Below are positions 19,442 through 27,092 of a DNA stretch of 64,000 nucleotides, in pieces. Source of the DNA: Accumulibacter sp. (lineage in GTDB: Bacteria; Pseudomonadota; Gammaproteobacteria; Burkholderiales; Rhodocyclaceae). Below the pieces are notes generated by a model, which ran no database searches, was not told where the DNA came from, and saw nothing but the letters and a program-made list of their open reading frames with translations. The stretch spans positions 62,001 to 126,000 of the forward strand of contig JACKLX010000011.1 of NCBI GenBank assembly GCA_024235695.1, given 5' to 3'. Position 1 is the first letter of the stretch. Each line of letters opens with the position of its first letter. The translations under genes were made by a program, and so were the position numbers.

Positions 19442-22120
19442 GTGCGTATCCATTCTCTCGCTGTCGCGCAGTCGCTGGCGAGTCTCAACACTTCGGCCGC
19501 GGGTCTCGACGCCGCTGAAGCAGCGCGCCGCCTGGCCGAGTACGGTCCGAACCAGTTCGAGGAAGTACGGCGAAAGCACCTGCTGCTGCGCTTCGCACAG
19601 GAGTTCACCCACTTCTTCGCGATCATCCTGTGGATCGGTGCGACACTGTCCTTCGTCGCCGAGCACTTCGATCCCGGCCAGGGAATGGCGCGTCTCGGCG
19701 TGGCGATCGTCGGCGTCATCGTGATCAACGGCGTCTTCTCCTTCTGGCAGGAGTACAGGGCCGAACGGGCCGTCGCCGCGCTGCGGCAACTGCTGCCGCA
19801 AAAGGTGAAAGTGTCGCGTGGCGGCGAGATCGTCGAGGTTCTCGCCAGCGACCTGGTACCCGGCGACGTCGCACTGCTCGAAGCCGGCGATTTCATCGCT
19901 GCCGACTGCCGGCTGACCGAAGTCAACGGCCTGCGCGTCAACCTGTCGACGGTCACCGGCGAGTCGCTGGCCAGGGCGCGGGACATCGAAGCCAGCAGCG
20001 AGGAGTCGCCGCTGCACGCCCGCAACGTCGTTCTTGCCGGCACTTCGGTCGTCGCCGGGCAGGCACGCGCCGTCGTTTACGCGACCGGCAAGCATACCGA
20101 ATTCGGCCGTATTGCCCAACTGACGCAGACCGCCGGCGAGGCCAGTTCGCCACTGCAACAGGAGATCGCCCGCCTGTCGCGTCTGGTCGCTTTCCTGGCC
20201 ACGGGAATGGGCCTGCTGCTCTTTCTCGTCGGGCAGGCGATGGGCCTGCCAGCGTGGGAGAACATGCTGTTCGCCATCGGCATCATCATCGCCAACGTCC
20301 CGGAAGGGCTGCTGCCGACAGTCACCCTGTCGCTGGCGATGGCCACCCAGCGAATGGCAAGACGCAACGCGCTGGTACGCCACCTGCCTGCCGTCGAGGC
20401 ACTCGGCTCGACGACGGTGATCTGCAGCGACAAGACCGGCACCCTGACCGAGAACCGGATGTCGGTGCAAAGCTTGTGGATTGGCGGCGCGTTCATGCCG
20501 CGCGCCGATCTCGCAGCGCGGCCCCAGATTGTCGACGATCACCGCCAGTTGTTCATCAACGCGGCGCTCTGCCACAACCTGAAGGAAGTCGGCGACAAGG
20601 GCCGGCAAACGCTGCACGGCGATCCGATGGAACTCGCACTGGTCGAGATCGGCCGCAACACCGCCGGCGACCTCGAGGGCTTCGAGCGCCTCGACGAGAT
20701 TCCCTTCGATACCGACCGCAAGCGCATGTCGGTCCTCTGTCAGACGCCACAGGGTCGCATGCTCTATTGCAAGGGGGCGCTGGAGACGGTAATCGCCGGC
20801 TGTCGGGACATCCAGTTCGATGCCGGCCTGGCGCCGCTCGATCCGGCCGCCCGCACGCGCCTGCTGGCGGCGCAGGACGAGATGGCCGGGGCCGGCCTGC
20901 GGGTTCTTGCTTTCGCCCACCGTGCGGTCGACGCGGAGCAGCCGGCTGACGAGCAGGGGATGACCCTCGCCGGCCTGATCGGCCTTGCCGATCCGCCGCG
21001 CGCCGAGGTCCCCGAGGCCGTCGCGCGCTGCGCGGCGGCCGGCATCCGGATCATCATGGTGACCGGCGACCATCCCCGAACAGCGCTGGCGATCGGCCGC
21101 CAGATCGGTCTCGTGCGCAGCGAGCAGCCGCTGCTGATCAGCGGCGAGCAACTGCGCCTGATGTCGCCGACGCAACTGCAGCTGGCCCTTGATGCGCCCG
21201 AGATACTCTTCGCCCGGGTCGCCGCCGAACAGAAGATGCGGATTGTCGAGTCGTTGAAGAAAAAGGGCGAGGTCGTCGCGGCTACCGGTGACGGCGTCAA
21301 TGACGCACCGGCGCTGAAGAGCGCGCACATCGGCATCGCCATGGGCATCGGCGGTACCGACGTGGCGAAGGCCGCCGCCGACCTGATCCTGCTCGACGAC
21401 AACTTTGCCAGCATCGTCGCGGCGATCGAGGAAGGCCGCGCGGTGTTCGACAACATCCGCAAGTTCCTCACCTACATCCTCAGCTCGAACATTCCCCAGA
21501 TCGTGCCCTTCCTGGCGTTCGTCCTGTTCCGCATTCCGCTGCCGCTGACGGTGATCCAGATCCTGGCCGTCGATCTCGGCACTGACATGCTGCCGGCGCT
21601 GGCGCTCGGTGCCGAGAAACCCGATCCGGCGGTGATGCAACGGCCACCGCGCGCGCGTCGCGAGCGCCTGCTGTCCTGGGGTCTGATCGGTCGCGCCTAT
21701 CTGTTCCTCGGCGTCCTCGAAGCGGCGGCGGCGATGGCGATCTTCTTCCACGTTCTCGACGCCGCCGGCTGGCACTACGGCCAGCAACTGGCTGGCACCG
21801 ACCCCTTGTACCTGCAGGCGACATCGGCGTGCCTGGCGACGATCGTCGTCATGCAGGTCATCAACGTCGTGCTCTGCCGCCATCCGCAGCGTTCGTCGCT
21901 GGCCTATGGCCTCCTGGCTGGCAATCGCACCCTGCAGGTCGCCATCGCCTGCGAACTGGCGGTGATCGGCTTGATCCTGTACACGGCGACCGGCAACTGG
22001 CTTTTCGGAACCGCGCCGATCGCTGCTACGAGCTGGTTGCTGGCCGCCGCCTGCGGGCTGCTGATGTGGTCGCTCGAGGAGCTGCGCAAGGCTCTTGTGC
22101 GGCGAGCCCAGAAGGGCTGA
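19442..22120 (+). CDS. P-type cation ATPase resembling type IIC (Na,K-ATPase alpha-like)
   Basis: An 892-residue P-type ATPase starting with GTG at 19442. Cation_ATPase_N is followed by the actuator TGES loop near residue 173, the phosphorylation motif SDKTGTLTENRM (Asp330), a nucleotide-binding domain, GDGVND from 616 and about ten membrane segments. The M4 motif is NVPEGLLPTVTLSLAMATQRMARRNALVRHLPAVEALGS (Pro287) and M6-loop is DLGTDMLPALALGAEKPD. Both are closer to Na,K- and H,K-ATPase alpha chains than to Ca2+ pumps (IPEGLP). No beta subunit is seen. Likely role: monovalent cation export or uptake, with the ion not determinable here. The next gene follows after 3 bases. Confidence 0.9.
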   Translation: MRIHSLAVAQSLASLNTSAAGLDAAEAARRLAEYGPNQFEEVRRKHLLLRFAQEFTHFFAIILWIGATLSFVAEHFDPGQGMARLGVAIVGVIVINGVFSFWQEYRAERAVAALRQLLPQKVKVSRGGEIVEVLASDLVPGDVALLEAGDFIAADCRLTEVNGLRVNLSTVTGESLARARDIEASSEESPLHARNVVLAGTSVVAGQARAVVYATGKHTEFGRIAQLTQTAGEASSPLQQEIARLSRLVAFLATGMGLLLFLVGQAMGLPAWENMLFAIGIIIANVPEGLLPTVTLSLAMATQRMARRNALVRHLPAVEALGSTTVICSDKTGTLTENRMSVQSLWIGGAFMPRADLAARPQIVDDHRQLFINAALCHNLKEVGDKGRQTLHGDPMELALVEIGRNTAGDLEGFERLDEIPFDTDRKRMSVLCQTPQGRMLYCKGALETVIAGCRDIQFDAGLAPLDPAARTRLLAAQDEMAGAGLRVLAFAHRAVDAEQPADEQGMTLAGLIGLADPPRAEVPEAVARCAAAGIRIIMVTGDHPRTALAIGRQIGLVRSEQPLLISGEQLRLMSPTQLQLALDAPEILFARVAAEQKMRIVESLKKKGEVVAATGDGVNDAPALKSAHIGIAMGIGGTDVAKAAADLILLDDNFASIVAAIEEGRAVFDNIRKFLTYILSSNIPQIVPFLAFVLFRIPLPLTVIQILAVDLGTDMLPALALGAEKPDPAVMQRPPRARRERLLSWGLIGRAYLFLGVLEAAAAMAIFFHVLDAAGWHYGQQLAGTDPLYLQATSACLATIVVMQVINVVLCRHPQRSSLAYGLLAGNRTLQVAIACELAVIGLILYTATGNWLFGTAPIAATSWLLAAACGLLMWSLEELRKALVRRAQKG

Positions 22121-22123
22121 GAG

Positions 22124-23617
22124 ATGCCCCGGACCCTGCCACCACTGATCCGGGCGCTGCTCGACCCGGAACGCTATCCCGAACCCGCGATGCGGGTCGA
22201 ACTGGTCGAGACGCACGCCTCGTGGTTGCTGCTGGCCGGCTCCTTTGCCTACAAGGTCAAGAAACCGGTGGTCCTGCCATTCCTTGACTATGGCACGCTC
22301 GAGCGGCGCCGCGTCTGCTGCGAGGACGAACTGCGCCTGAACCGCCGCTTCGCACCGGACCTTTACCTGGCCGTCGTGGCGATCACCGGTTGCCCGGAAG
22401 ATCCGCAGATAGGCGGCCCGGGCGCCGCCATCGAGTACGCGGTCCGCATGCGCCGTTTCGCCGAATCCGGCAGGCTGGACCACCTCTGCGCCCGCGGCCA
22501 GCTGAACACCGGGCATGTTTCCGCCCTCGCCGCCGCCGTCGTTGCCTTTCACCAGCAGCTGGCGCCGGCGGCGACGGCAACACGCTTTGGAGAACCCGCC
22601 GCCGTTCTGGCACCGGCGCTGGCAAACTTCGCCGAATTGCCGGCATTGCTGAACAGCAACGAAGAGCAGGCACGACTGGCGCTGTTGGCCGATTGGACGC
22701 GTGCGCAGTTCGCCCGCCTGGCGCCACGCTTCGCCGCCCGCAAGGCAGCAGGCCGGGTGCGCGAGTGCCACGGCGACCTGCATCTTGGCAACCTGGTGCT
22801 GATCGACAGCCAGGTACGCTTGTTCGACTGCATCGAGTTCAGCGAAGACCTGCGCTGGATCGACGTCGCCAGCGAGATCGCCTTCACCTACGTCGACCTT
22901 CTCGATCAGGGCCAGCCCGGCCTCGCCGGTTGGCTGCTCAACGAATGGCTTGCCTCTAGCGGCGACTACGATGCAGCCGACGTGCTGCGCTTCTACGCCG
23001 TCTATCGCGCACTGGTCCGAGCCAAGGTGGCAGCGATCCTCGCCAGTCAGACCGGCGGCGACTTGGCCCCGGCGCGCCATTACCTGGCACTCGCCGAGCG
23101 CCTGGCGAAACCGCCGGCAGCACGCTTGATCATCACCCATGGCGTCGCCGGCTGCGGCAAGAGCCGCGCCTCGCGACTGCTGCTGTTGCGCGATCCGGCG
23201 GCGGCAACGCTGCGCCTGCGTTCCGACATCGAACGCAAGCGCCTGTTCGAGCTGGCGATTTCAGCGCGCAGCAATTCGCCGGTCGATGCCGGCATCTACG
23301 CCAGAGACGCCAGCGAGCGGACCTATCGTCGCCTGCATCAACTGGCGCGCGAGCTGCTGGTTGCCGGCTGGTCGGTGATCGTGGACGCCGCCTTCCTCGA
23401 ACGCCGCCGGCGCGACGGCTTCCGGGCGCTCGCCATGGCGGTCGGCGCAGCATTCTTCATCATCGCCCCGCAGGCAACGCCAACCGTGCTGCGGGCACGC
23501 ATTCGTGGCCGCCTGGCCAAAGGCCGTGACGCCTCCGAAGCGACGATCGCGGTACTCGAGCGACAGCTGGCGCGCATCGAACCGCTGGCAGCCGACGAGC
23601 GCGATGGCGTGTTGTAG
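22124..23617 (+). CDS. Aminoglycoside-phosphotransferase-like / P-loop kinase fusion protein
   Basis: A 497-residue two-domain protein. Residues 1-310 have a kinase fold of the APH/choline-kinase type (GSFAYKVKKPVVLPFLDYGTLERRRVCCEDELRLNRRFAPDLYL; catalytic ECHGDLHLGNLV with His216; metal-binding FDCIEFSEDLRWIDVASEIAF). Residues 330-497 are an AAA_33/zeta-toxin-like P-loop kinase domain (ITHGVAGCGKS, Walker A near 340-347; RSDIERKRLF; VIVDAAFL; RARIRGR). This fusion is widespread but functionally unassigned. The start lies 3 bases after the ATPase stop, so the two are probably co-translated. Confidence 0.88.
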   Translation: MPRTLPPLIRALLDPERYPEPAMRVELVETHASWLLLAGSFAYKVKKPVVLPFLDYGTLERRRVCCEDELRLNRRFAPDLYLAVVAITGCPEDPQIGGPGAAIEYAVRMRRFAESGRLDHLCARGQLNTGHVSALAAAVVAFHQQLAPAATATRFGEPAAVLAPALANFAELPALLNSNEEQARLALLADWTRAQFARLAPRFAARKAAGRVRECHGDLHLGNLVLIDSQVRLFDCIEFSEDLRWIDVASEIAFTYVDLLDQGQPGLAGWLLNEWLASSGDYDAADVLRFYAVYRALVRAKVAAILASQTGGDLAPARHYLALAERLAKPPAARLIITHGVAGCGKSRASRLLLLRDPAAATLRLRSDIERKRLFELAISARSNSPVDAGIYARDASERTYRRLHQLARELLVAGWSVIVDAAFLERRRRDGFRALAMAVGAAFFIIAPQATPTVLRARIRGRLAKGRDASEATIAVLERQLARIEPLAADERDGVL

Positions 23618-24201
23618 GGGAACTTGCCGTCGCCGGGCGCGGGCCCTGACCAAGCCAGTGGCCGATCGGCGCCAAGCGATCGTCAAGCAAGCTTGCGCTG
23701 GCGGCCGGTGGATGTGTCGAAAAATTTTACAACCAAGTCCATCGCCAGCCCAAGGCGCCCCAATAGCGCCCTGCTTTAATGAAGGAACAATTGCATGGCA
23801 AGGTTCTTGCTCAAGATCCAGTGCGTCTGCTCGGCGCGACTCGCAAGGGCTCATCCCGGCACGGCAATGGACGCCCGTCGTCGCACTCGGGACGGCTCAC
23901 GGAATGGCACGGCAGACGGCTTGCTGACCACGCCGCGTCAGGCGAAGTGGTCTGGTCAGCAGGGTCGCCGCGAGCTTGGGAACAAGAAAGTCGCTCCGGC
24001 GGACGGGCAAGACGTTTGACAAACCATCCTATCAGCTTACAAGTCTCTGAAAGAAATCATGATTGGCTGCTCGATTACACCAACAGGCGCGCTCCGGGTT
24101 TACTTCGAACCGGTAGCCAAAAGACTGCGCGGTGGAGATTTCTCGAGTAGAATTGGGGCTTGCTCGGGCACTTTACGTCGTGGACAGGGTCGGGGAGCAC
24201 T
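23618..24201. other. Region without an intact recognisable gene
   Basis: The 584 bases between the kinase fusion gene and the small hypothetical gene carry a TGTCGAAAAATTTTACA element, a weak -24/-12-like site and a ribosome site plus ATG at 23795, followed by a 74-codon open frame of improbable composition (23795-24019). It may be a decayed gene. The segment 24020-24200 is noticeably less GC-rich than its surroundings. No RNA gene was recognised. Confidence 0.5.
23715..23731 (+). promoter_or_regulatory. PEP-CTERM-regulon-like palindromic element
   Basis: TGTCGAAAAATTTTACA is an imperfect dyad of the TGT-(A/T-rich)-ACA type, which I recall lying ahead of PEP-CTERM protein genes in exosortase-carrying betaproteobacteria, where PrsK/PrsR and sigma-54 regulate them. 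A GG-N10-GC site (AGGCGCCCCAATAGC, 23753-23767) and an AAGGAACA ribosome site follow at fitting distances. The gene downstream is not intact. Confidence 0.35.
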
Positions 24202-24558
24202 ATGAATATCCTCAATAACTGGAAAACTCTGGAACTGGTCACCCGTGACGGCGAGACACTGGTATGCATCGAGGGGCGCGTGTATGGCAGCAATCCGCGT
24301 TTCCCATCGTCCTCGCACATCAGAACGTCACCAGTCACCGGCTACAGCTTCGAGTCAAATTCGATGGTGGTAATGACCAAGCGTGGCTCGGAGTACCTGC
24401 TGGGAAAGGCTGACCCATCGGAAACCTTTGCCCAGCAGCGCCTGATGCGGCGCCTTTCGCGACTCGGACAGAAACCACCGTCCACCTTCAACGAACTCGA
24501 TACGCAGCTCACTGGTTACACCGAAAGCCGCAAGGAAGACGCCGCCAAGGAGAGCTGA
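24202..24558 (+). CDS. Hypothetical protein
   Basis: A 118-residue protein without signal peptide or membrane segment. The ATG at 24202 is preceded by a GGGGAG site; an in-frame ATG at 24160 lacks one. The sequence (MNILNNWKTLELVTRDGETLVCIEGRVYGSNPRFPSSSHIRTSPVTGYSFESNSMVVMTKRGSEYLLGKAD...) suggests a small beta-rich domain with a charged helical C-terminus (QQRLMRRLSRLGQ). Codon usage looks coding. I do not recognise a family. The neighbours (kinase fusion, tmRNA) give no functional hint. Confidence 0.65.
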   Translation: MNILNNWKTLELVTRDGETLVCIEGRVYGSNPRFPSSSHIRTSPVTGYSFESNSMVVMTKRGSEYLLGKADPSETFAQQRLMRRLSRLGQKPPSTFNELDTQLTGYTESRKEDAAKES

Positions 24559-24859
24559 GCCGGCTCGACTGGTTTTGCATTCCGGCAGGCCGGGTGGCTC
24601 GGCGCGCATCGCGCGTGACGCGTCGGTCGAAGCTGTCGCGCCTCGACTGCGCAGGCACCAGCGCACTGGACCCCAACATCCACCAAGGTGCCGACAAGCC
24701 CCGACCAGTTTCACCACCGCAAGTTCGTGCCCTGCAGCCGGCTCCCCCAGGCCTTGACTCGCCATCGGTAACGGCGATGCCGGCGGGCCTCGCCGCCAGG
24801 CACGACCTGGCATGACCCCGACAACCGCCGCCGATGTCGCGCCGCTTGGTCCACAAATG
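24559..24859. other. Intergenic region, nothing recognised
   Basis: These 301 bases between the hypothetical gene and the 3' end of the tmRNA coding piece hold only short, overlapping open frames of GC-bias type. No promoter, RNA or repeat was seen. Confidence 0.5.
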
Positions 24860-25114
24860 ACGGCGGGGGCCGAAGCCCCCGCCGATAGCCATTCTGTTTA
24901 TCGGACGGCTATGTCCTCAGCAGGCCTTAAGCGGCCATTGCGAAACGCTCATCATTGGCGTTTGTGGTTTTGCGCGGATTACGTCCGTCGCCTCTCGGGC
25001 CGCCTGCTCGCCATCTGTCACCCTGTCGAAACCGGTACACCCCCGCAGTGGTGGAGGTGGCGGGAATCGAACCCGCGTCCAGAACGCTTCCGGTTTGCCG
25101 GAATTACGACCATG
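24860..25114 (-). ncRNA. ssrA: Circularly permuted (two-piece) tmRNA
   Basis: tmRNA rescues stalled ribosomes and tags nascent proteins for proteolysis. Here the gene order is inverted: the acceptor piece comes first (about 25114 to 25049), with a T-arm GCGGG-TTCGATT-CCCGC, the 3' acceptor strand CACCTCC, A and an encoded CCA. After only four bases (CTGC, 25048-25045) the coding piece begins with GGGGGTG (25044-25038), which pairs fully with CACCTCC, including a G-U at the third pair, the alanine identity mark. The tmRNA core GGTTTCGACAGGG follows. The tag frame (24959-24927) encodes ANDERFAMAA and stops with TAA. A pseudoknot follows (GGAC/GTCC at 24916-24903, with loop ATAGCC pairing GGCTAT at 24890-24885), then a UUCG-capped hairpin. 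The exact ends are estimated. Confidence 0.92.
24862..24883 (-). terminator. UUCG-capped terminal hairpin of the tmRNA
   Basis: A 9-bp perfect stem GGCGGGGGC / GCCCCCGCC with a TTCG loop (minus-strand reading) closes the coding piece. Only a short T run follows (GTCATTTG), so it may act as both a stabilising 3' end and a weak intrinsic terminator. Confidence 0.6.
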
Positions 25115-25120
25115 TCGACG

Positions 25121-25149
25121 ATTATGGGGGCGACCGTCGATAAACTCAA
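25121..25149 (-). promoter_or_regulatory. Sigma-70 promoter of the tmRNA gene
   Basis: On the minus strand TTGAGT (25149-25144) and CATAAT (25126-25121) are separated by exactly 17 bases. Initiation about 7 bases downstream would begin the acceptor-piece precursor near 25114. Confidence 0.75.
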
Positions 25150-25282
25150 GGACTGAAACATCGCGACTGGCGCGGACCGCGGGCGGATCGCCAGCGGCGT
25201 ACCGCGGCAACGGCCGGTCGTACTTCAGGCCGACAGCAGCAATCGACCGCGCCCTCCCTGATCGCCGCACAGCGGCGGCGTA

Positions 25283-25606
25283 TCAGACCTGCATGTTCAT
25301 GACGTCCTGGTAGGCGGAGACAAGCTTGTTGCGAACCTGGACCATTTCCTGAAACGAGAGGTTGGCCGTCTGCAGCGCGATCATCACTTCGTGGAGGTTT
25401 TCCGTTCCGTTGCCGGCGGCAAAACTTGCCGCCATTGCTTCGGCCTGCTGCTGGGTCTGGCTGACCCGGGCGATCGAATTCTGTAACACCTGCGCGAAGT
25501 CCGTCGCGCCTGCCGGCGGGCTCTGCGCCTCGGTCGCCCGGCCAGCCGCCGCCGTCGAGGTCGCTTGCAGCACACTCAGCACCTGTTCAATCCCTTTGCT
25601 TTCCAT
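25283..25606 (-). CDS. fliE: Flagellar hook-basal body complex protein FliE
   Basis: A 107-residue MS-ring/rod junction protein. The conserved C-terminus is clear: NLHEVMIALQTANLSFQEMVQVRNKLVSAYQDVMNMQV. The N-terminus is a variable Ala/Gln-rich helix, as usual. It is transcribed towards the tmRNA gene, downstream of fleR, with its own -24/-12 promoter 33 bases upstream of the ATG. fliE is separated from fliF here by the oppositely oriented fleSR. Confidence 0.95.
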   Translation of the reverse strand: MESKGIEQVLSVLQATSTAAAGRATEAQSPPAGATDFAQVLQNSIARVSQTQQQAEAMAASFAAGNGTENLHEVMIALQTANLSFQEMVQVRNKLVSAYQDVMNMQV

Positions 25607-25638
25607 TCATTTCTCCACACGGAATCCCACTGAGCAAC

Positions 25639-25653
25639 GCAAGAAACACGCCA
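25639..25653 (-). promoter_or_regulatory. Sigma-54 promoter of fliE
   Basis: TGGCGTGTTTCTTGC on the minus strand matches the -24/-12 consensus TGGCACG-N4-TTGC at all but two positions, with invariant GG and GC 10 bases apart. The ATG of fliE lies 33 bases further on. A perfect 6-bp inverted repeat (CAGGTC-N6-GACCTG, 25652-25669) abuts the -24 element. Confidence 0.8.
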
Positions 25654-25682
25654 GGTCGCTCAAGACCTGAACAAGCAGATCG

Positions 25683-27077
25683 TCACCCCTTCAGGAAGCC
25701 CTCGAGGCGATATTGCCGCAACTTGTGGCGCAAGGTTCTCTCTGACATTCCCAGACGCTGCCCGGCCAGCGTCCGCGAACCACCAGCCGCCGCCAGGGTA
25801 TCGAGGATATGCGCACGTTCGACTTCCCGCAGGTTGTCACCTTTTCGTGAACCCGCTGCTGGCCGCTCGGCGGTCATCGGCGACGCTTCAAGCGAAGCAC
25901 GCAGAGCCGCCCTCTGCGCGCGCGGCGCCACGGCCGGATCGACCGGCACCGCCGCCTCGAGGTGCAAGGCATCGAGATCGACAATGTCGCCGGCCGCCAG
26001 AATCACCGCACGCTGCATGACGTTTTCCATCTCGCGGACGTTTCCGGTCCAGGCGTAGTCGCGCAGCGCCGCTTCGGCGGCGGCCGACAGGCGCAAGCCG
26101 GGGCGACCAGCGCGTCCGCCGTGCTCGGCGAGAAAGTGCCGCGCCAGCGGCGCGATATCCTCGGGTCGCTGCCGCAGCGCCGGGATCAACAGTGGAAAGA
26201 CGTTCAAGCGATAGAACAGATCCTCGCGAAAATGCCCTCGGCTGACCGCTTCCGCCATGTCCCGGTTCGACGTGGCGACGACTCGAATGTCGAGCAGCAC
26301 CGGCTTCTTGCCGCCGACCCGCTCGACTTCCCGTTCCTGCAAGACACGCAGCAGCTTGGCCTGCAGGCCGAGTGGCATTTCGGTGACCTCGTCGAGCAGC
26401 AGCGTGCCATGCTGCGCCTGCTCGAACTTGCCCGCCTGCGCTTGCTGCGCGCCGCTGAAAGCCCCCTTCTCGTGACCGAAAAGAGTGGCTTCGAGCAGGC
26501 TGTCGGGAATCGCGGCGCAGTTGATGGCGACGAAAGGTCCCTTCCGACGCACCGAGTGCTGGTGGATAAAGCGCGCCACGACTTCCTTGCCGACACCGCT
26601 CTCACCGGTCAGCAGGACGGTGCTGTCGCTCTGGGCAACGCGCCGGGCCAGAGCAAAGAGGTTCCTGCTCACCGGATCGGCGGCAATCACCCGATCGTCG
26701 TCGATCGCCGCCGGCAAACGATAACGCAGCACGTGATCGAGCAGCGCTTGCGGCTCGAAGGGTTTGAGCAGGAAGTCGCAGGCGCCCGCACGCATCGCTT
26801 CGACGGCCCGATCGACATCGGCGAACGCGGTCATCAAGACCACCGGCAACGACGGAAAGCGGTTGCGAATTTCCTTGAGCAGGGTAACGCCGTCGATCGG
26901 CAACATGCGTACGTCGCTGACCACCAGCGACACCGGACATCGGGCGAGCATCGCCAGAGCCTCTTCGCCGCCGCCAGCTGAAATGACTGCCTGCCCTGCC
27001 AGTTCGAGGGTGTCGCAGACCGCTTCGCGCAGCGCGGGGTCATCTTCGACAATCAATATCGGCAATCCTGATGCCAT
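25683..27077 (-). CDS. fleR: Sigma-54-dependent flagellar response regulator FleR/FlrC
   Basis: A 464-residue NtrC-class regulator. It has a REC domain (LIVEDDPALREAV, phospho-Asp in VVSDVRMLPIDG, KPFEP), a sigma-54 interaction AAA+ domain (Walker A GESGVGKE, Walker B GTLLLDEV, and the sigma-54 loop at 205-210 reading GAFSGA instead of GAFTGA), and a Fis-type HTH (SRTLAGQRLGMSERTLRHKLRQYRLEG). With FleS it should activate RpoN-dependent hook-basal body genes such as flgB, fliE and fliF. It lies 15 bases downstream of fleS. Confidence 0.93.
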   Translation of the reverse strand: MASGLPILIVEDDPALREAVCDTLELAGQAVISAGGGEEALAMLARCPVSLVVSDVRMLPIDGVTLLKEIRNRFPSLPVVLMTAFADVDRAVEAMRAGACDFLLKPFEPQALLDHVLRYRLPAAIDDDRVIAADPVSRNLFALARRVAQSDSTVLLTGESGVGKEVVARFIHQHSVRRKGPFVAINCAAIPDSLLEATLFGHEKGAFSGAQQAQAGKFEQAQHGTLLLDEVTEMPLGLQAKLLRVLQEREVERVGGKKPVLLDIRVVATSNRDMAEAVSRGHFREDLFYRLNVFPLLIPALRQRPEDIAPLARHFLAEHGGRAGRPGLRLSAAAEAALRDYAWTGNVREMENVMQRAVILAAGDIVDLDALHLEAAVPVDPAVAPRAQRAALRASLEASPMTAERPAAGSRKGDNLREVERAHILDTLAAAGGSRTLAGQRLGMSERTLRHKLRQYRLEGFLKG

Positions 27078-27092
27078 TCGATCGACGCTTCC

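Noticed and set aside
19196-23140. 1314-codon open frame on the minus strand opposite the P-type ATPase
   Set aside because: Antisense to two clearly conserved genes; a by-product of GC-rich third codon positions, with no recognisable domain.
24092-24120. T-loop-like TTCGAACC resembling a tRNA remnant
   Set aside because: No acceptor, anticodon or D arm can be folded around it; judged coincidence.
24917-25270. Minus-strand open frame of 117 codons
   Set aside because: It runs through the tmRNA gene; the conserved RNA elements explain the sequence, and the tag is read in a different frame.
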